From Roseovarius sp. A-2 (GTDB taxonomy: Bacteria > Pseudomonadota > Alphaproteobacteria > Rhodobacterales > Rhodobacteraceae): DNA of 64,000 bases. Positions 18,425 to 27,650 of the stretch are shown piece by piece (the first letter of the stretch is position 1; the number at the start of each line of letters is the position of its first letter). The notes below the pieces were generated by a model that made no database searches, had not been told where the DNA came from, and worked only from the letters and a program-made list of their open reading frames with translations. The stretch lies in the NCBI RefSeq assembly GCF_002072155.1, contig NZ_BDIY01000006.1, forward strand, positions 117,929-181,928, given 5' to 3'. The translations under genes and the position numbers were made by a program.

Positions 18425-19698
18425 AGGAACATGCGCGCCCGATCACCCGGGCCTGGGTCATCCACCCCGAGATTGTCGCCGCCGGAAGCGCGCGCGACCC
18501 TGAACTCGCGCTTGAAGAGGCGGTCTCGCTTGCCCATGCGCTGCCCGATCTGGAGGTTGTGGGCGCGCAGGCCGTGCGACTGCGCAAGCCCGATGCCGGG
18601 CGACTCTTCGGCAAGGGCAAGCGCGAAGAACTCAAAGAGGCGATAACCGCCGCCGAGGCCGATCTGGTGCTGGTCGATGGCCCGCTGACACCGGTGCAGC
18701 AACGCAATCTGGAGAAGGACTGGGACGTCAAGATCCTCGACCGGACCGGCCTGATCCTTGAGATCTTCAGCGATCGCGCGGCGACCCGCGAAGGCGTGTT
18801 GCAGGTTGAGATGGCGGCGCTCAGCTATCAGCGCACCCGGCTGGTGCGGGCCTGGACCCACCTTGAGCGCCAGCGTGGTGGTCTGGGCTTTGTCGGCGGC
18901 CCCGGCGAGACGCAAATCGAGGCCGACCGCCGCGCAATCGACGAGCAGCTGGTACGCCTGCGTCGACAACTGGAAAAGGTCGTCAGAACCCGCACCCTGC
19001 ATCGCACGGCGCGCGCCAAGGTGCCGTTCCCGATCGTCGCACTCGTGGGCTATACCAACGCCGGAAAATCGACGCTCTTCAACCGCTTGACTGGCGCCGA
19101 GGTGATGGCCAAAGACATGCTCTTCGCCACGCTCGATCCGACCATGCGGCGCATTCAACTGCCCGGCGGCGGCCCCGAGGTGATCCTGTCGGACACCGTG
19201 GGCTTCATCAGCGATCTGCCGACCGAACTGGTCGCCGCGTTCCGCGCCACGCTGGAGGAGGTACTGGAGGCGGACCTGATTTGCCACGTGCGCGACATCT
19301 CGCATCCCGAAAGCACGGCACAGGCGCGCGACGTGGCGACGATCCTCGAAAGTCTGGGGGTCAAGGAGAGCGTGCCGCAGATCGAGGTCTGGAACAAGAT
19401 CGACAGGCTGGACGATGAGGCGCGCGGCGCCGCGACGACACAGGCGAGTCGGCAGGACGGGGTGCAGGCGCTCTCGGCGATCACCGGGCAGGGGATCGAC
19501 GAACTGGTCGAGGGGATCGCCCGCGCGCTCGCCGAAGTGCGGCATCTGAGCGAGGTTCAGCTGCGCTTTGACGAAGGCCGCAAGCGGGCCTGGCTCTTCG
19601 AGAAGGATCTGGTCGAGGACGAGCGCCAGACTGAGGACGGTTTCGATCTGACCGTGCGCTGGTCGCCGCGGCAACAGGCGCAGTTCAACGAGATGTGA
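18421..19698 (+). CDS. hflX: Ribosome-associated GTPase HflX
   Basis: 425-residue GTPase of the HflX family, which binds the 50S ribosome and rescues or splits stalled ribosomes under stress. The N-terminal HflX domain includes [12 protein letters not shown] and [27 protein letters not shown]; the G-domain has P-loop GYTNAGKST near residue 210, DTVGF near 258 and NKID near 325. The start is a TTG that shares bases with the hfq stop codon (TTGA). The hfq-hflX pairing is conserved in many Proteobacteria. Confidence 0.93.
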   Translation: MKEHARPITRAWVIHPEIVAAGSARDPELALEEAVSLAHALPDLEVVGAQAVRLRKPDAGRLFGKGKREELKEAITAAEADLVLVDGPLTPVQQRNLEKDWDVKILDRTGLILEIFSDRAATREGVLQVEMAALSYQRTRLVRAWTHLERQRGGLGFVGGPGETQIEADRRAIDEQLVRLRRQLEKVVRTRTLHRTARAKVPFPIVALVGYTNAGKSTLFNRLTGAEVMAKDMLFATLDPTMRRIQLPGGGPEVILSDTVGFISDLPTELVAAFRATLEEVLEADLICHVRDISHPESTAQARDVATILESLGVKESVPQIEVWNKIDRLDDEARGAATTQASRQDGVQALSAITGQGIDELVEGIARALAEVRHLSEVQLRFDEGRKRAWLFEKDLVEDERQTEDGFDLTVRWSPRQQAQFNEM

Positions 19699-19711
19699 CG
19701 GCCAGGCGTTG

Positions 19712-20713
19712 TCAGACCGACAATCGTGAGGTATGCGCCCCGCGTTCGCGGTAGGGCGTTGTATTGTAATGCGCGCGGTAGCATTTCGAGAAATGCGAGG
19801 GCGAGGCAAAGCCGCAGGCAAGCGCCACGTTGATTACCGTCATGTCGGTCTGCATCAACAAGTTACGTGCCTTTTGCAGGCGCAGTTCCATGTAATACCG
19901 CTTGGGGCTGCGACTGAGGTAGCGGCGAAACAGGCGTTCCAGCTGTCGCGTCGACATGCCGACTTCGCGCGCCAGGATCGAGGGGCTGATCGGGTCTTCG
20001 ATATTGGCCTCCATCATCTGGATGACCTGGCTCAACTTGGGGTGGCGCACGCCGATGCGGGTTGGCACGCTCAGGCGTTGTGTGTCCTGATCGGTGCGGA
20101 TCGAGGAATAAATCTGCTGATCGGCAACCGCATTGGCCAGCTTCTCGCCGTGATCGTCGGCAATCAGGCTGAGCATCAGGTCGATGGAGGAGGTGCCGCC
20201 CGCCGTGGTCATCCGGTTCCCGTCGATCACGAAAACAGACTTGGTCAGTTGCACCTCGTCGAATTCCTCGAGAAAGGCGTCGTGGTTTTCCCAGTGGATC
20301 GTGGCGCGCTTGCCGTCGAGCAGACCCGCCTTGGCGAGCACGTAGGACGCAGTGCAGAGCCCGCCCATCCGCAGCCCCCGGCGCGCCTCGCGGCGCAGCC
20401 AGTTGAGCATCTTCTTGGTGGCGGCCTTCTGGATATCGACCCCGCCGCAGACGATTACCACATCGTCGCGATTGAGCTCGGCCAGGGGGAAATCAACCTG
20501 GAACCGCACGCCGTTGGAACAGGTGATGATCTCGTCGGTATCCCCGGTCAACGCCCAGCTGTACAGCTCTGCCTCGGCCATGCGATTGGCGATGCGCAGG
20601 CACTCCACCGCCGAGGCGAAACTCAGCAGGGTGAAATTGTCGAGCAGCACGAAGATAAAGCGCTTGGGCGCTTTCGGCGCGTCGACATCGATTTTCGCGG
20701 TCTCAGGTTTCAT
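19712..20713 (-). CDS. GlxA-family AraC-type transcriptional regulator
   Basis: 333-residue regulator. Residues about 17-190 form a DJ-1/PfpI-like (class I amidotransferase fold) sensor domain: RFIFVLLDNFTLLSFASAVECLRIAN, VIVCGGVDIQ and the GLCTASYVLAKAGLLDGKRATIHWEN loop. The C-terminal ~100 residues are an AraC double helix-turn-helix (LAREVGMSTRQLERLFRRYLSRSPKRYYMELRLQKAR and CGFASPSHFSKCYRAHYNTTPYRER). This architecture is shared by GbdR, CdhR and ArgR-type activators of quaternary amine or amino acid catabolism. The ATG at 20713 sits behind GGAAGAGCT. It is convergent with hflX and divergent from aroG. Confidence 0.9.
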   Translation of the reverse strand: MKPETAKIDVDAPKAPKRFIFVLLDNFTLLSFASAVECLRIANRMAEAELYSWALTGDTDEIITCSNGVRFQVDFPLAELNRDDVVIVCGGVDIQKAATKKMLNWLRREARRGLRMGGLCTASYVLAKAGLLDGKRATIHWENHDAFLEEFDEVQLTKSVFVIDGNRMTTAGGTSSIDLMLSLIADDHGEKLANAVADQQIYSSIRTDQDTQRLSVPTRIGVRHPKLSQVIQMMEANIEDPISPSILAREVGMSTRQLERLFRRYLSRSPKRYYMELRLQKARNLLMQTDMTVINVALACGFASPSHFSKCYRAHYNTTPYRERGAHTSRLSV

Positions 20714-20887
20714 AGCTCTTCCGAATCCCCGGACATTCCGATCATCCTTCGCCTGTGTCACGAAACCGTCGCGATTGACAAGACATGAGGTTGTGATCGC
20801 AGGCGATTCCTGACAACTCCTGTATGGCCTCTTGGGCATGGCTTTAGTATAGACCGGGCCTGACATTCGAGAAAGCGGAGACTGAAA

Positions 20888-22258
20888 ATGACGGATTGGC
20901 AGAAAACGGGCTGGCGCGCGAAGCCGCGGGTGCAGATGCCGGACTATACCGATGCGGCCGCCATCGCGGCGGTTGAGGCCCGTCTGACACAGTATCCGCC
21001 GCTGGTCTTTGCGGGCGAGGCGCGCAGGCTCAAGACGCAGCTTGGCGCGGCGTCGCGCGGTGAGGCGTTCCTGTTGCAGGGCGGCGATTGTGCCGAGGCG
21101 TTCGATCAGTTCTCGGCCGATGCCATTCGCGACACGTTCAAGGTGATGCTGCAAATGGCGATGGTGCTGACCTACGGTGCCAAGGTGCCGGTGGTGAAGG
21201 TGGGGCGCATGGCAGGCCAGTTCGCCAAACCGCGCAGCGCGCCGACCGAGACGGTCGAAGGGCTGGAACTGCCCAGCTACCGGGGCGACATCATCAACGA
21301 GCTGGCCTTCACCCCAGAGGCCCGCATTCCGAACCCGGAAAAGATGCTGCAGGCCTACACCCAGGCGGCGGCGACGCTAAACCTGCTGCGCGCCTTTTCC
21401 AAGGGCGGCTATGCCGACATGCACCAGGTGCATCAGTGGACGTTGGGATTCACCGAGAGCGAGAAGGCCGCGAAATACCGCGAAATGGCCAATCATATTG
21501 CCGATGCGTTGGACTTCATGACGGCGGCGGGGATCGACAGCGCGCAGGCGCACACGCTGCAGACGGTGGATTTCTACACCTCGCACGAGAGCCTGTTGCT
21601 GGAATACGAGGAGGCGCTGACGCGGCTTGATTCGACCTCAGGCAAGTGGTTGGCAGGATCGGGACACATGCTGTGGATCGGCGACCGCACCCGGCAGCCC
21701 GACGGCGCACATGTCGAATTCCTGCGCGGGGTACAGAACCCGATCGGTCTGAAATGCGGGCCGACGATGACCTCGGAAGATCTCAAGCGTCTGCTGGCGA
21801 CGCTCAACCCGGGCAACGAGGCGGGGCGGCTGACGCTGATCGCGCGGTTCGGCGCGGGCAAGGTCGCGGACAACCTGCCGCGCCTCATCCGCACGGTCGA
21901 AGAAGAAGGCGCGAAGGTGCTCTGGGTCTGCGATCCGATGCATGGCAACACGATCAAATCGGCAACCGGCTACAAGACCCGGCCGTTCGAGGCGGTGCTG
22001 CGCGAGGTGCAGGAGTTCTTTGGCATTCACCGCGCAGAGGGCACGATCCCGGGCGGGGTGCATTTCGAGATGACCGGCCAGGACGTCACCGAATGCACCG
22101 GCGGGATGCGGGCACTTTCGGACGAAAATCTCAGCGACCGCTATCATACTGCCTGCGATCCGCGCCTCAACGCCTCGCAATCACTGGAACTTGCGTTCCT
22201 TGTGGCCGAGGAACTCAAGGCGCTGCGCGACGACCGCAAGCAAGCGCAGGCGGTCTGA
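20888..22258 (+). CDS. aroG: 3-deoxy-7-phosphoheptulonate synthase, class II
   Basis: 456-residue first enzyme of the shikimate pathway, condensing phosphoenolpyruvate and erythrose 4-phosphate. The sequence is of the class II (plant/actinobacterial) type: [93 protein letters not shown]. Class II enzymes are the normal form in alphaproteobacteria. AGCGGAGACTGAAA precedes the ATG. Downstream lies an array of three hairpins, described separately. Confidence 0.96.
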   Translation: MTDWQKTGWRAKPRVQMPDYTDAAAIAAVEARLTQYPPLVFAGEARRLKTQLGAASRGEAFLLQGGDCAEAFDQFSADAIRDTFKVMLQMAMVLTYGAKVPVVKVGRMAGQFAKPRSAPTETVEGLELPSYRGDIINELAFTPEARIPNPEKMLQAYTQAAATLNLLRAFSKGGYADMHQVHQWTLGFTESEKAAKYREMANHIADALDFMTAAGIDSAQAHTLQTVDFYTSHESLLLEYEEALTRLDSTSGKWLAGSGHMLWIGDRTRQPDGAHVEFLRGVQNPIGLKCGPTMTSEDLKRLLATLNPGNEAGRLTLIARFGAGKVADNLPRLIRTVEEEGAKVLWVCDPMHGNTIKSATGYKTRPFEAVLREVQEFFGIHRAEGTIPGGVHFEMTGQDVTECTGGMRALSDENLSDRYHTACDPRLNASQSLELAFLVAEELKALRDDRKQAQAV

Positions 22259-22285
22259 CAGACCGCGCCGCCCGCGACCTAAGCG

Positions 22286-22351
22286 CCAAGCCGTTTGCAA
22301 ACGGCTTGGTCCGCGCTATGCAAAGCGCGGTGGAAGGCCCGTGCAAGGGCC
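22286..22351. repeat. Array of three TGCAA-loop hairpins at 23-nt pitch
   Basis: Three stem-loops in a row between the 3' ends of aroG and the PAS gene. Unit 1 (22286-22309) has CCAAGCCGT, loop TTGCAA, ACGGCTTGG. Unit 2 (22311-22330) has CCGCGCT, loop ATGCAA, AGCGCGG. Unit 3 (22336-22351) has GGCCC, loop GTGCAA, GGGCC. The loop hexamers start at 22295, 22318 and 22341, an exact 23-nt spacing. The arms differ but are self-complementary, so the structure is kept while sequence varies. No U-tract follows. It may act as a bidirectional 3'-end structure. Confidence 0.8.
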
Positions 22352-22358
22352 CTGCGGC

Positions 22359-22994
22359 CTATTTTACCAGTTGGAGATATTCGCGACTGCGATTGCTGTT
22401 GCGCCCGCGATCCGTACCGCTGAGCCCGCCGGGGAGAATGCGCAGATTGCCCATTCCCGCGCTGTCATCGAGCGGCGATACACGGCAGGCCGCGATCTCG
22501 AACCGGCGGGGGGTGCGGCCAAGTGGGCCGCGCGTCACCAGACAGCCGAGCGCGCGCGACACATCGCCAAGATCGCTGCGTAGCGGCAGCATCACCAGCG
22601 TGGCGGGCAGGTCGGATCGTGCGAGACCGCCTTTGCTGCGCAGCTCCATGCGCAGCGTTGCGGGCCCGTCGAACAGATCGACCAGATGCAGTGCAAAGGC
22701 GTCTCGGGCGGGTGGCGAGATCAGGCACGACAGCGGCATGCCGCGCACCTCCATGCCCATGATCTCGCTCAGATGCATCCCTGCGACCCGCAGCCGGGTC
22801 ACCCCGGGCGCGATGCGTTCGGCGATGAAGGCATTGGACAAGAGCGGTTCGATGCGGCGCGGGTCGATATCGGCGCGGTTCGGTACATCATGGCCGCGCC
22901 GGGCCTCACTCCAATAGGCGTGGAGCGCGCGCAGATGTGCTTCGGTGCGGGCCTCCTGCGTGTTCCCGGTAACCGTTTTCATCTCGTCTTGCAT
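22359..22994 (-). CDS. PAS-domain protein of the PAS_5 family
   Basis: 211-residue cytoplasmic protein. It contains the pattern HLRALHAYWSEARRGHDVPNRADIDPRRIEPLLSNAFIAERIAPGVTRLRVAGMHLSEIMGMEVRGMPLS typical of the PAS_5 family (proteobacterial PAS-like proteins without an attached output domain). Function in the family is not established; signalling or c-di-GMP-linked roles have been suggested for relatives in other alphaproteobacteria. I chose the ATG at 22994, with GGTGAG upstream, over a start 126 bases earlier that would overlap the yicC leader. It is convergent with aroG. Confidence 0.8.
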   Translation of the reverse strand: MQDEMKTVTGNTQEARTEAHLRALHAYWSEARRGHDVPNRADIDPRRIEPLLSNAFIAERIAPGVTRLRVAGMHLSEIMGMEVRGMPLSCLISPPARDAFALHLVDLFDGPATLRMELRSKGGLARSDLPATLVMLPLRSDLGDVSRALGCLVTRGPLGRTPRRFEIAACRVSPLDDSAGMGNLRILPGGLSGTDRGRNSNRSREYLQLVK

Positions 22995-23240
22995 GGTCTC
23001 ACCCTCGTCTTGCGCCCCCGCACCGGTGCTGTCCGGCCTGTCAGCAGCCTCGCGGAGCCCCGTTAAATCCGGCCTGTGGTGCCGTTCGCTGCGTTGAGAT
23101 TGCCACAAATTGTTACGCAACTGTCTAAAATTTTCGGCAGTTGGTTAACCGCCTCCGCGCGGCCCACGCGCGGTGCCGTGGCTTGCCAGCCCGGCGCGGG
23201 CGTTCTAGGAGGGTCTGTGCACAAGTTTTCGCGAGGCCCG

Positions 23241-24137
23241 ATGCCGATGATCAATTCGATGACCGCCTTTGCCACCCGTCAGGGCGGCCACGCCGCGCGT
23301 GGCTGGAGTTGGGATCTGCGCGGCGTCAACGGCAAGGGGCTCGACCTGCGCCTGCGGGTCCCGGACTGGATCGAGGGGCTGGAGGCGGGGCTGCGCGCGC
23401 GGCTGAGCGAGGCGCTCGGGCGGGGAAATGTGACGGTGACGCTGCGTGTGCAGAACGCATCGGAGACGAGTTCGGTCGGGCTTCAATCGGACGCACTCGA
23501 CGCGGTTCTTGATGCCTTGACCGAAGTCGAGGCCCGCGCCATGGCGCGGGGCCTCACGTTGGCGCCCGCCAATGCCGCCGATGTTCTGGCGCTGCGAGGG
23601 GTTCTGGATGTAGCCTTGCCCGATCCCGATACGGCCGCGCTTGGCCGTGCGATCCTCGCCGATTTCGAACCGGTTCTGGAGGGTTTCATTGCCATGCGCG
23701 CCAGCGAGGGTGCGGTGCTCGGGGACGTGCTCGGCGGTCATCTTGATGAGATTTCGCGGCTGACCGATGCCGCCGCCAATCTGCTGGACGTGAGACAGGA
23801 GGATATCGCGCGTCAGCATCGCGCGGCGCTCGCGCGGGTTATCGACGCGGCGGGGGATGCGGATCCCGCGCGGATCGCGCAGGAACTGGCGCTGCTGGCG
23901 ATCAAGCTCGATGTGACCGAGGAAATAGACCGGCTGCGCGCCCATGTCACCGCCGCCCGCGCGCTTCTTGCGCAGGGCTCTCCGGTCGGGCGCAAGCTCG
24001 ACTTCCTTGCCCAGGAATTCAACCGCGAGGCCAACACACTGTGCTCCAAGGCGCAGCATGCCGGGCTGACCGAGATTGGCCTCACGCTCAAGACGGTGAT
24101 CGAGAGGATGCGCGAACAGGTGCAGAATGTCGAGTGA
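23241..24137 (+). CDS. yicC: YicC-family endoribonuclease
   Basis: 298-residue protein of the YicC/DUF1732 family. The N-terminal signature MINSMTAFATRQGG and the C-terminal LDVTEEIDRLRAHVTAARALLAQGSPVGRKLDFLAQEFNREANTLCSKAQ region with ERMREQVQNVE ending are complete. E. coli YicC is an endoribonuclease implicated in small RNA turnover. Start choice is uncertain: ATG codons at 23241 and 23247 both fit, and a GTG at 23217 has a strong AGGAGGG just upstream. The gene precedes gmk, the conserved bacterial order. Confidence 0.88.
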   Translation: MPMINSMTAFATRQGGHAARGWSWDLRGVNGKGLDLRLRVPDWIEGLEAGLRARLSEALGRGNVTVTLRVQNASETSSVGLQSDALDAVLDALTEVEARAMARGLTLAPANAADVLALRGVLDVALPDPDTAALGRAILADFEPVLEGFIAMRASEGAVLGDVLGGHLDEISRLTDAAANLLDVRQEDIARQHRAALARVIDAAGDADPARIAQELALLAIKLDVTEEIDRLRAHVTAARALLAQGSPVGRKLDFLAQEFNREANTLCSKAQHAGLTEIGLTLKTVIERMREQVQNVE

Positions 24138-24193
24138 TGGGCTTTGCGGCGCGGTTGCAAATGAGTATTTGAAGAACAGTGAAAGGCAGTGGC

Positions 24194-24835
24194 ATGAGTG
24201 ATCGCAGGGGTCTCCTTATCATCCTGTCCTCGCCTTCGGGTGCCGGCAAGTCGACGCTGTCGCGGCGATTGCGGGATTGGGATCCGACGATTTCCTTTTC
24301 GGTTTCGGCCACCACTCGCACACCGCGTGCGGGCGAGGTCGATGGGCAGGATTATCATTTCCTGAGCGAAGACCGGTTCAAGCGCGAGGTGGCGGGCGGC
24401 GGGATGCTGGAGCATGCGCATGTGTTCGGCAATTTCTACGGCTCGCCCAAGGCCCCGGTCGAGGCCGCGATCAACGCCGGGCGCGATGTTCTCTTTGACA
24501 TCGACTGGCAGGGCGCGCAGCAGATCCGAAATTCCGCCCTCGGCGGGCATACGCTGTCAATCTTTCTGCTACCGCCCTCGATCCGCGAATTGCACCGGCG
24601 GTTGGAGGAGAGAGGGCAGGACAGCCCTGACGTGATTGCGCGCCGCATGCAAAAGAGCTGGGACGAGATCAGCCATTGGGACGGGTATGATTTCGTGCTG
24701 GTGAATGACGATCTCGACGCCACCGAGGCGCGCCTGAGGACCATCATCGAGGCCACACGCCTGCGCCGTGGCCAGCAACCCTGGCTGACCGATCATGTCC
24801 GCCACCTGCAAGCCGAGTTCGAGGAGACGCAATGA
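24194..24835 (+). CDS. gmk: Guanylate kinase
   Basis: 213-residue enzyme converting GMP to GDP. The P-loop [10 protein letters not shown] is at about residues 12-21, followed by [43 protein letters not shown] and [11 protein letters not shown], all hallmark GMP-binding elements. The ATG at 24194 is preceded by GAAAGG at proper spacing. The stop overlaps the start of the gamma-carbonic anhydrase gene (ATGA). Confidence 0.97.
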   Translation: MSDRRGLLIILSSPSGAGKSTLSRRLRDWDPTISFSVSATTRTPRAGEVDGQDYHFLSEDRFKREVAGGGMLEHAHVFGNFYGSPKAPVEAAINAGRDVLFDIDWQGAQQIRNSALGGHTLSIFLLPPSIRELHRRLEERGQDSPDVIARRMQKSWDEISHWDGYDFVLVNDDLDATEARLRTIIEATRLRRGQQPWLTDHVRHLQAEFEETQ

Positions 24836-25353
24836 CCATCTACACGCTTGACGGCCACAGCCCGCAGATCGCCGATGACACATGGATCGCGCCCGATGCC
24901 AATCTGATCGGCAAGGTGGTGATCGAGGATCGCGCCTCGGTCTGGTTCGGCTGCACGCTGCGTGGTGACAATGAGGAAATCCGCGTGGGCGCAGGCAGCA
25001 ATTTGCAGGAAAACTGCGTGCTGCACACCGATATGGGCTATCCGCTGGTGATCGGGCCGGGCTGCACCATCGGGCACAAGGTCATGCTGCATGGCTGCAC
25101 GCTGGAGGAGAATGTGCTGATCGGCATGGGGGCCACCGTGCTCAACGGGGCGCGGATCGGGCGCAATTGCCTGATCGGGGCGGGGGCGCTCATTACCGAG
25201 GGCAAGGAGATCCCCGAGGGCAGCCTGGTGATGGGCGCGCCGGGCCGGGTGGTGCGCAGTCTTGATGCCGCAGGCATCGAGGGGCTGCACGCCGCCGCAC
25301 AGCATTATCAGGACAACATGCGCCGGTATCGCACCGGGCTGCGCGCGGTCTGA
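24832..25353 (+). CDS. Gamma-carbonic anhydrase family protein
   Basis: 173-residue left-handed beta-helix (hexapeptide repeat) protein of the YrdA/PaaY/gamma-CA group. Three histidines at the positions used as zinc ligands are visible: His65 (VLHTDMG), His82 and His87 (IGHKVMLHG). A catalytic-loop Glu of the Methanosarcina Cam type is not apparent, so carbonic anhydrase activity is uncertain. The C-terminal [12 protein letters not shown] stretch is typical. It is translationally coupled to gmk and sits directly before phoR. Confidence 0.9.
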   Translation: MTIYTLDGHSPQIADDTWIAPDANLIGKVVIEDRASVWFGCTLRGDNEEIRVGAGSNLQENCVLHTDMGYPLVIGPGCTIGHKVMLHGCTLEENVLIGMGATVLNGARIGRNCLIGAGALITEGKEIPEGSLVMGAPGRVVRSLDAAGIEGLHAAAQHYQDNMRRYRTGLRAV

Positions 25354-25359
25354 GCCGTC

Positions 25360-26397
25360 ATGCAGGGTCTGGCCTCGGTTCTGGCGGGGATGCCGCTGGC
25401 GGCGTTGCTGATTGGCCCGGACGAGCGCATCGCGGCGGCCAACGACGCGGCGCGCGAGATGATGGGGCAGGGCATTGTCGGGCGACATTTCCTGACCGCC
25501 CTGCGCCAACCCGACGTACTGGAGGCGATCGAGGGCACGCTGCGCGACTGCGCCCGGCGCAAGACGAGCTACCAGATGTCCGAGGCCGGGCGCGACAGCA
25601 GCTTCGAGGTGCATGTCGCCTATGTCGAGACCGACAGCACGCGCGGCGTGCTGGTGTCGTTCGAGGACATGACCGAGCGTGAGCAGGCCGCACAGATGCG
25701 CCGCGATTTCGTCGCCAATGTCAGCCACGAGTTGCGCACGCCGCTTACCGCGCTGATGGGGTTCATTGAGACGCTGCAGGGCCCTGCACGCCGCGACGAA
25801 ACCGCCATCGACCGGTTTCTCGGCATCATGCAGAATGAGGCCGCGCGCATGGAGCGGCTGGTGCGCGATCTGCTGTCGCTCAGCCGTGTCGAGGGCGAGG
25901 AACGGGTGCGCCCGCGCGAGGCGGTGGATCTTTCGGAGGTGATCGGCTCGGTCGTCTACATGCTGCGCCCGCTGGCGCGCGAGCGCGGCACGGAACTGAT
26001 CTTCGAGGGCAGCGAGGGTATGCAAGTGTCCGGCAATGCCGATCAGTTGCAACAGGTTTTTACGAACCTGATCGAGAACGCGATCAAATATGGCGGGGCC
26101 GAGAACCGGATCACCATCACGCTCGACCGGCACCCAAAGGACGCCACGTTGCGCATGCCCGCCATCGTGGCGCGGGTGAGTGATACCGGGCCGGGCATCG
26201 ACCCGTTGCATATCCCGCGCCTGACCGAACGCTTTTACCGGGTCGATACGCACCGTTCGCGCGAAATGGGGGGCACCGGGCTGGGCCTGGCGATCGTCAA
26301 GCATATCGTCAACCGCCACCGCGGGCGGCTGCGAATCTCCTCGACGCCCGGAGAGGGCAGCGAATTCACCGTGATCCTGCCGCGCTGGACCGTCTGA
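25360..26397 (+). CDS. phoR: Phosphate regulon sensor kinase PhoR, soluble form
   Basis: 345-residue histidine kinase. An N-terminal PAS domain (about 5-105, LAGMPLAALLIGPDERIAAAN) leads into ANVSHELRTPLTALMG with His123, N-box NLIENAIKYGG, DTGPGID and GGTGLGLAIVKHIVNRHRGRL. This EMG..GTGLGLAIVKH pattern and the gene order phoR-pstSCAB-phoU-phoB identify PhoR. Unlike E. coli PhoR it has no membrane helices; sensing must go through PhoU and the Pst transporter at the membrane. It starts 6 bases after the gamma-CA stop. Confidence 0.93.
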   Translation: MQGLASVLAGMPLAALLIGPDERIAAANDAAREMMGQGIVGRHFLTALRQPDVLEAIEGTLRDCARRKTSYQMSEAGRDSSFEVHVAYVETDSTRGVLVSFEDMTEREQAAQMRRDFVANVSHELRTPLTALMGFIETLQGPARRDETAIDRFLGIMQNEAARMERLVRDLLSLSRVEGEERVRPREAVDLSEVIGSVVYMLRPLARERGTELIFEGSEGMQVSGNADQLQQVFTNLIENAIKYGGAENRITITLDRHPKDATLRMPAIVARVSDTGPGIDPLHIPRLTERFYRVDTHRSREMGGTGLGLAIVKHIVNRHRGRLRISSTPGEGSEFTVILPRWTV

Positions 26398-26433
26398 GCC
26401 TCTTTTTTCAAACGATTTCCGGCAAATCGGCGA

Positions 26434-26462
26434 CTGTCATAATACGGTTACATAAGTGTAAC
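26434..26462 (+). promoter_or_regulatory. Pho box before pstS (three 11-bp repeats)
   Basis: CTGTCAT (26434), CGGTTAC (26445) and GTGTAAC (26456) lie at an exact 11-base period with AT-rich 4-base spacers (AATA, ATAA). The first matches the PhoB half-site consensus CTGTCAT perfectly; the others are weaker. An 11-bp pitch is the known geometry for head-to-tail PhoB binding. It lies about 85-113 bases before the pstS ATG in the 149-base gap after phoR. Confidence 0.85.
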
Positions 26463-26546
26463 AAAAGCGTCGCTGAAAGGGCTTAGCACCGCCTCCAAGG
26501 TCGCCTTGCCGGGTGACCCTGTGAAACCGAACTCAGGGAGCAATCC

Positions 26547-27581
26547 ATGTCTCTTCTCAAAACGACCGTTTCCGCAGCCGCACTGGCCGCACTTTCCGCA
26601 GGCGTGGCGCAGGCACGTGACGAAATCCGCGTTGTCGGTTCGTCCACCGTGTTTCCTTACAGCCAAGCAGCGGCTGAAAACTTTGCCAACGTGACCGGCG
26701 CACCATCGCCCATCGTCGAATCGACCGGCACCGGCGGCGGTATGAAGATTTTCTGTGGTGGTATCGGTGAGGCGCATGCCGATCTGACCGGCGCATCGCG
26801 TGCCATGAAGGCGTCTGAATACGAACTCTGCAAAGAGAACGGCGTGACCGACATCACCGAAGTGCAGATCGGCTCGGACGGTCTGTCCATCGCCGTGTCC
26901 CGCGACAGCGAGCATGACTGGGACATGACCAAAACGCAGGTCTATCTCGGCCTGGCCGCAGAAGTTCCGATTGACGGAGAAATGGTCGCCAACCCCTACA
27001 TGAAGTGGTCGGATGTCGATTCCAGCCTGCCGGACGAAGAAATCCTCGCCTACGGCCCCCCGCCCACCTCGGGCACCCGCGACGCGTTCGTTGAACTTGC
27101 CATCGTTGAAGGCTGCATGGAACTCCCGATGATCGCCGACAAGGGCGAGGACTGGGCGGAAGAGAACTGCGCACGTCTGCGTCAGGACGGCCCCTTTGTG
27201 GAAGCCGGCGAAAACGATAACCTGATCGTTCAGCGCCTTCAGGCTGATGCCAACGCGGTCGGTATCTTCGGCTACTCGTTCCTCTACGAGAACCAGGATA
27301 CGCTCAAGGCTGTTGCTATCGGTGGCGTCACGCCCAGCTTCGACACCATCGAAAGCGGCGAATACGGCATCTCGCGCCCGCTGTTCTTCTACGTCAAGAA
27401 CGCGCATCGCGGTGTGATCCCGAACCTGCAGGAGTTCATCGAGGAGTACACCACCGAAGACGCAATGGGCCCGGGCGGCTACCTGTCCGAGCGCGGCATG
27501 GTTCCGCTGGGTGACGAGAAGCGCGCCGAAGAGCAGAAAGAGGCTGTCGAAGCCGTCAACATGGCTCCGAAGTCGTCCTGA
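26547..27581 (+). CDS. pstS: Periplasmic phosphate-binding protein PstS
   Basis: 344-residue substrate-binding protein of the high-affinity phosphate ABC transporter. A Sec signal peptide covers residues 1-23 (MSLLKTTVSAAALAALSAGV then AQA cleavage site). The phosphate loop IRVVGSSTVFPYSQ, TGTGGGMKIFCGG and PPTSGTRDAF are the ligand-binding segments of the PstS family. It is preceded by a Pho box and an AGGGAGCAATCC ribosome site. A strong hairpin lies between it and pstC. Its codon use appears optimised (few rare codons), as expected for a highly expressed binding protein. Confidence 0.95.
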   Translation: MSLLKTTVSAAALAALSAGVAQARDEIRVVGSSTVFPYSQAAAENFANVTGAPSPIVESTGTGGGMKIFCGGIGEAHADLTGASRAMKASEYELCKENGVTDITEVQIGSDGLSIAVSRDSEHDWDMTKTQVYLGLAAEVPIDGEMVANPYMKWSDVDSSLPDEEILAYGPPPTSGTRDAFVELAIVEGCMELPMIADKGEDWAEENCARLRQDGPFVEAGENDNLIVQRLQADANAVGIFGYSFLYENQDTLKAVAIGGVTPSFDTIESGEYGISRPLFFYVKNAHRGVIPNLQEFIEEYTTEDAMGPGGYLSERGMVPLGDEKRAEEQKEAVEAVNMAPKSS

Positions 27582-27599
27582 TCGGCTCTGACAACATGG

Positions 27600-27632
27600 C
27601 CGCCCGGCTTTCGTAGCCGGGCGGTTGCTTTT
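27600..27632 (+). terminator. Hairpin between pstS and pstC (attenuator)
   Basis: CCGCCCGGCT (27600-27609) pairs perfectly with AGCCGGGCGG (27615-27624) around the loop TTCGT, followed by TTGCTTTT. It lies 18 bases after the pstS stop. Such a structure would terminate most transcripts after pstS, or protect the pstS mRNA 3' end, so that binding protein is made in excess of the membrane subunits. Confidence 0.82.
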
Positions 27633-27650
27633 ACCTGAATTGAGGGCGAC

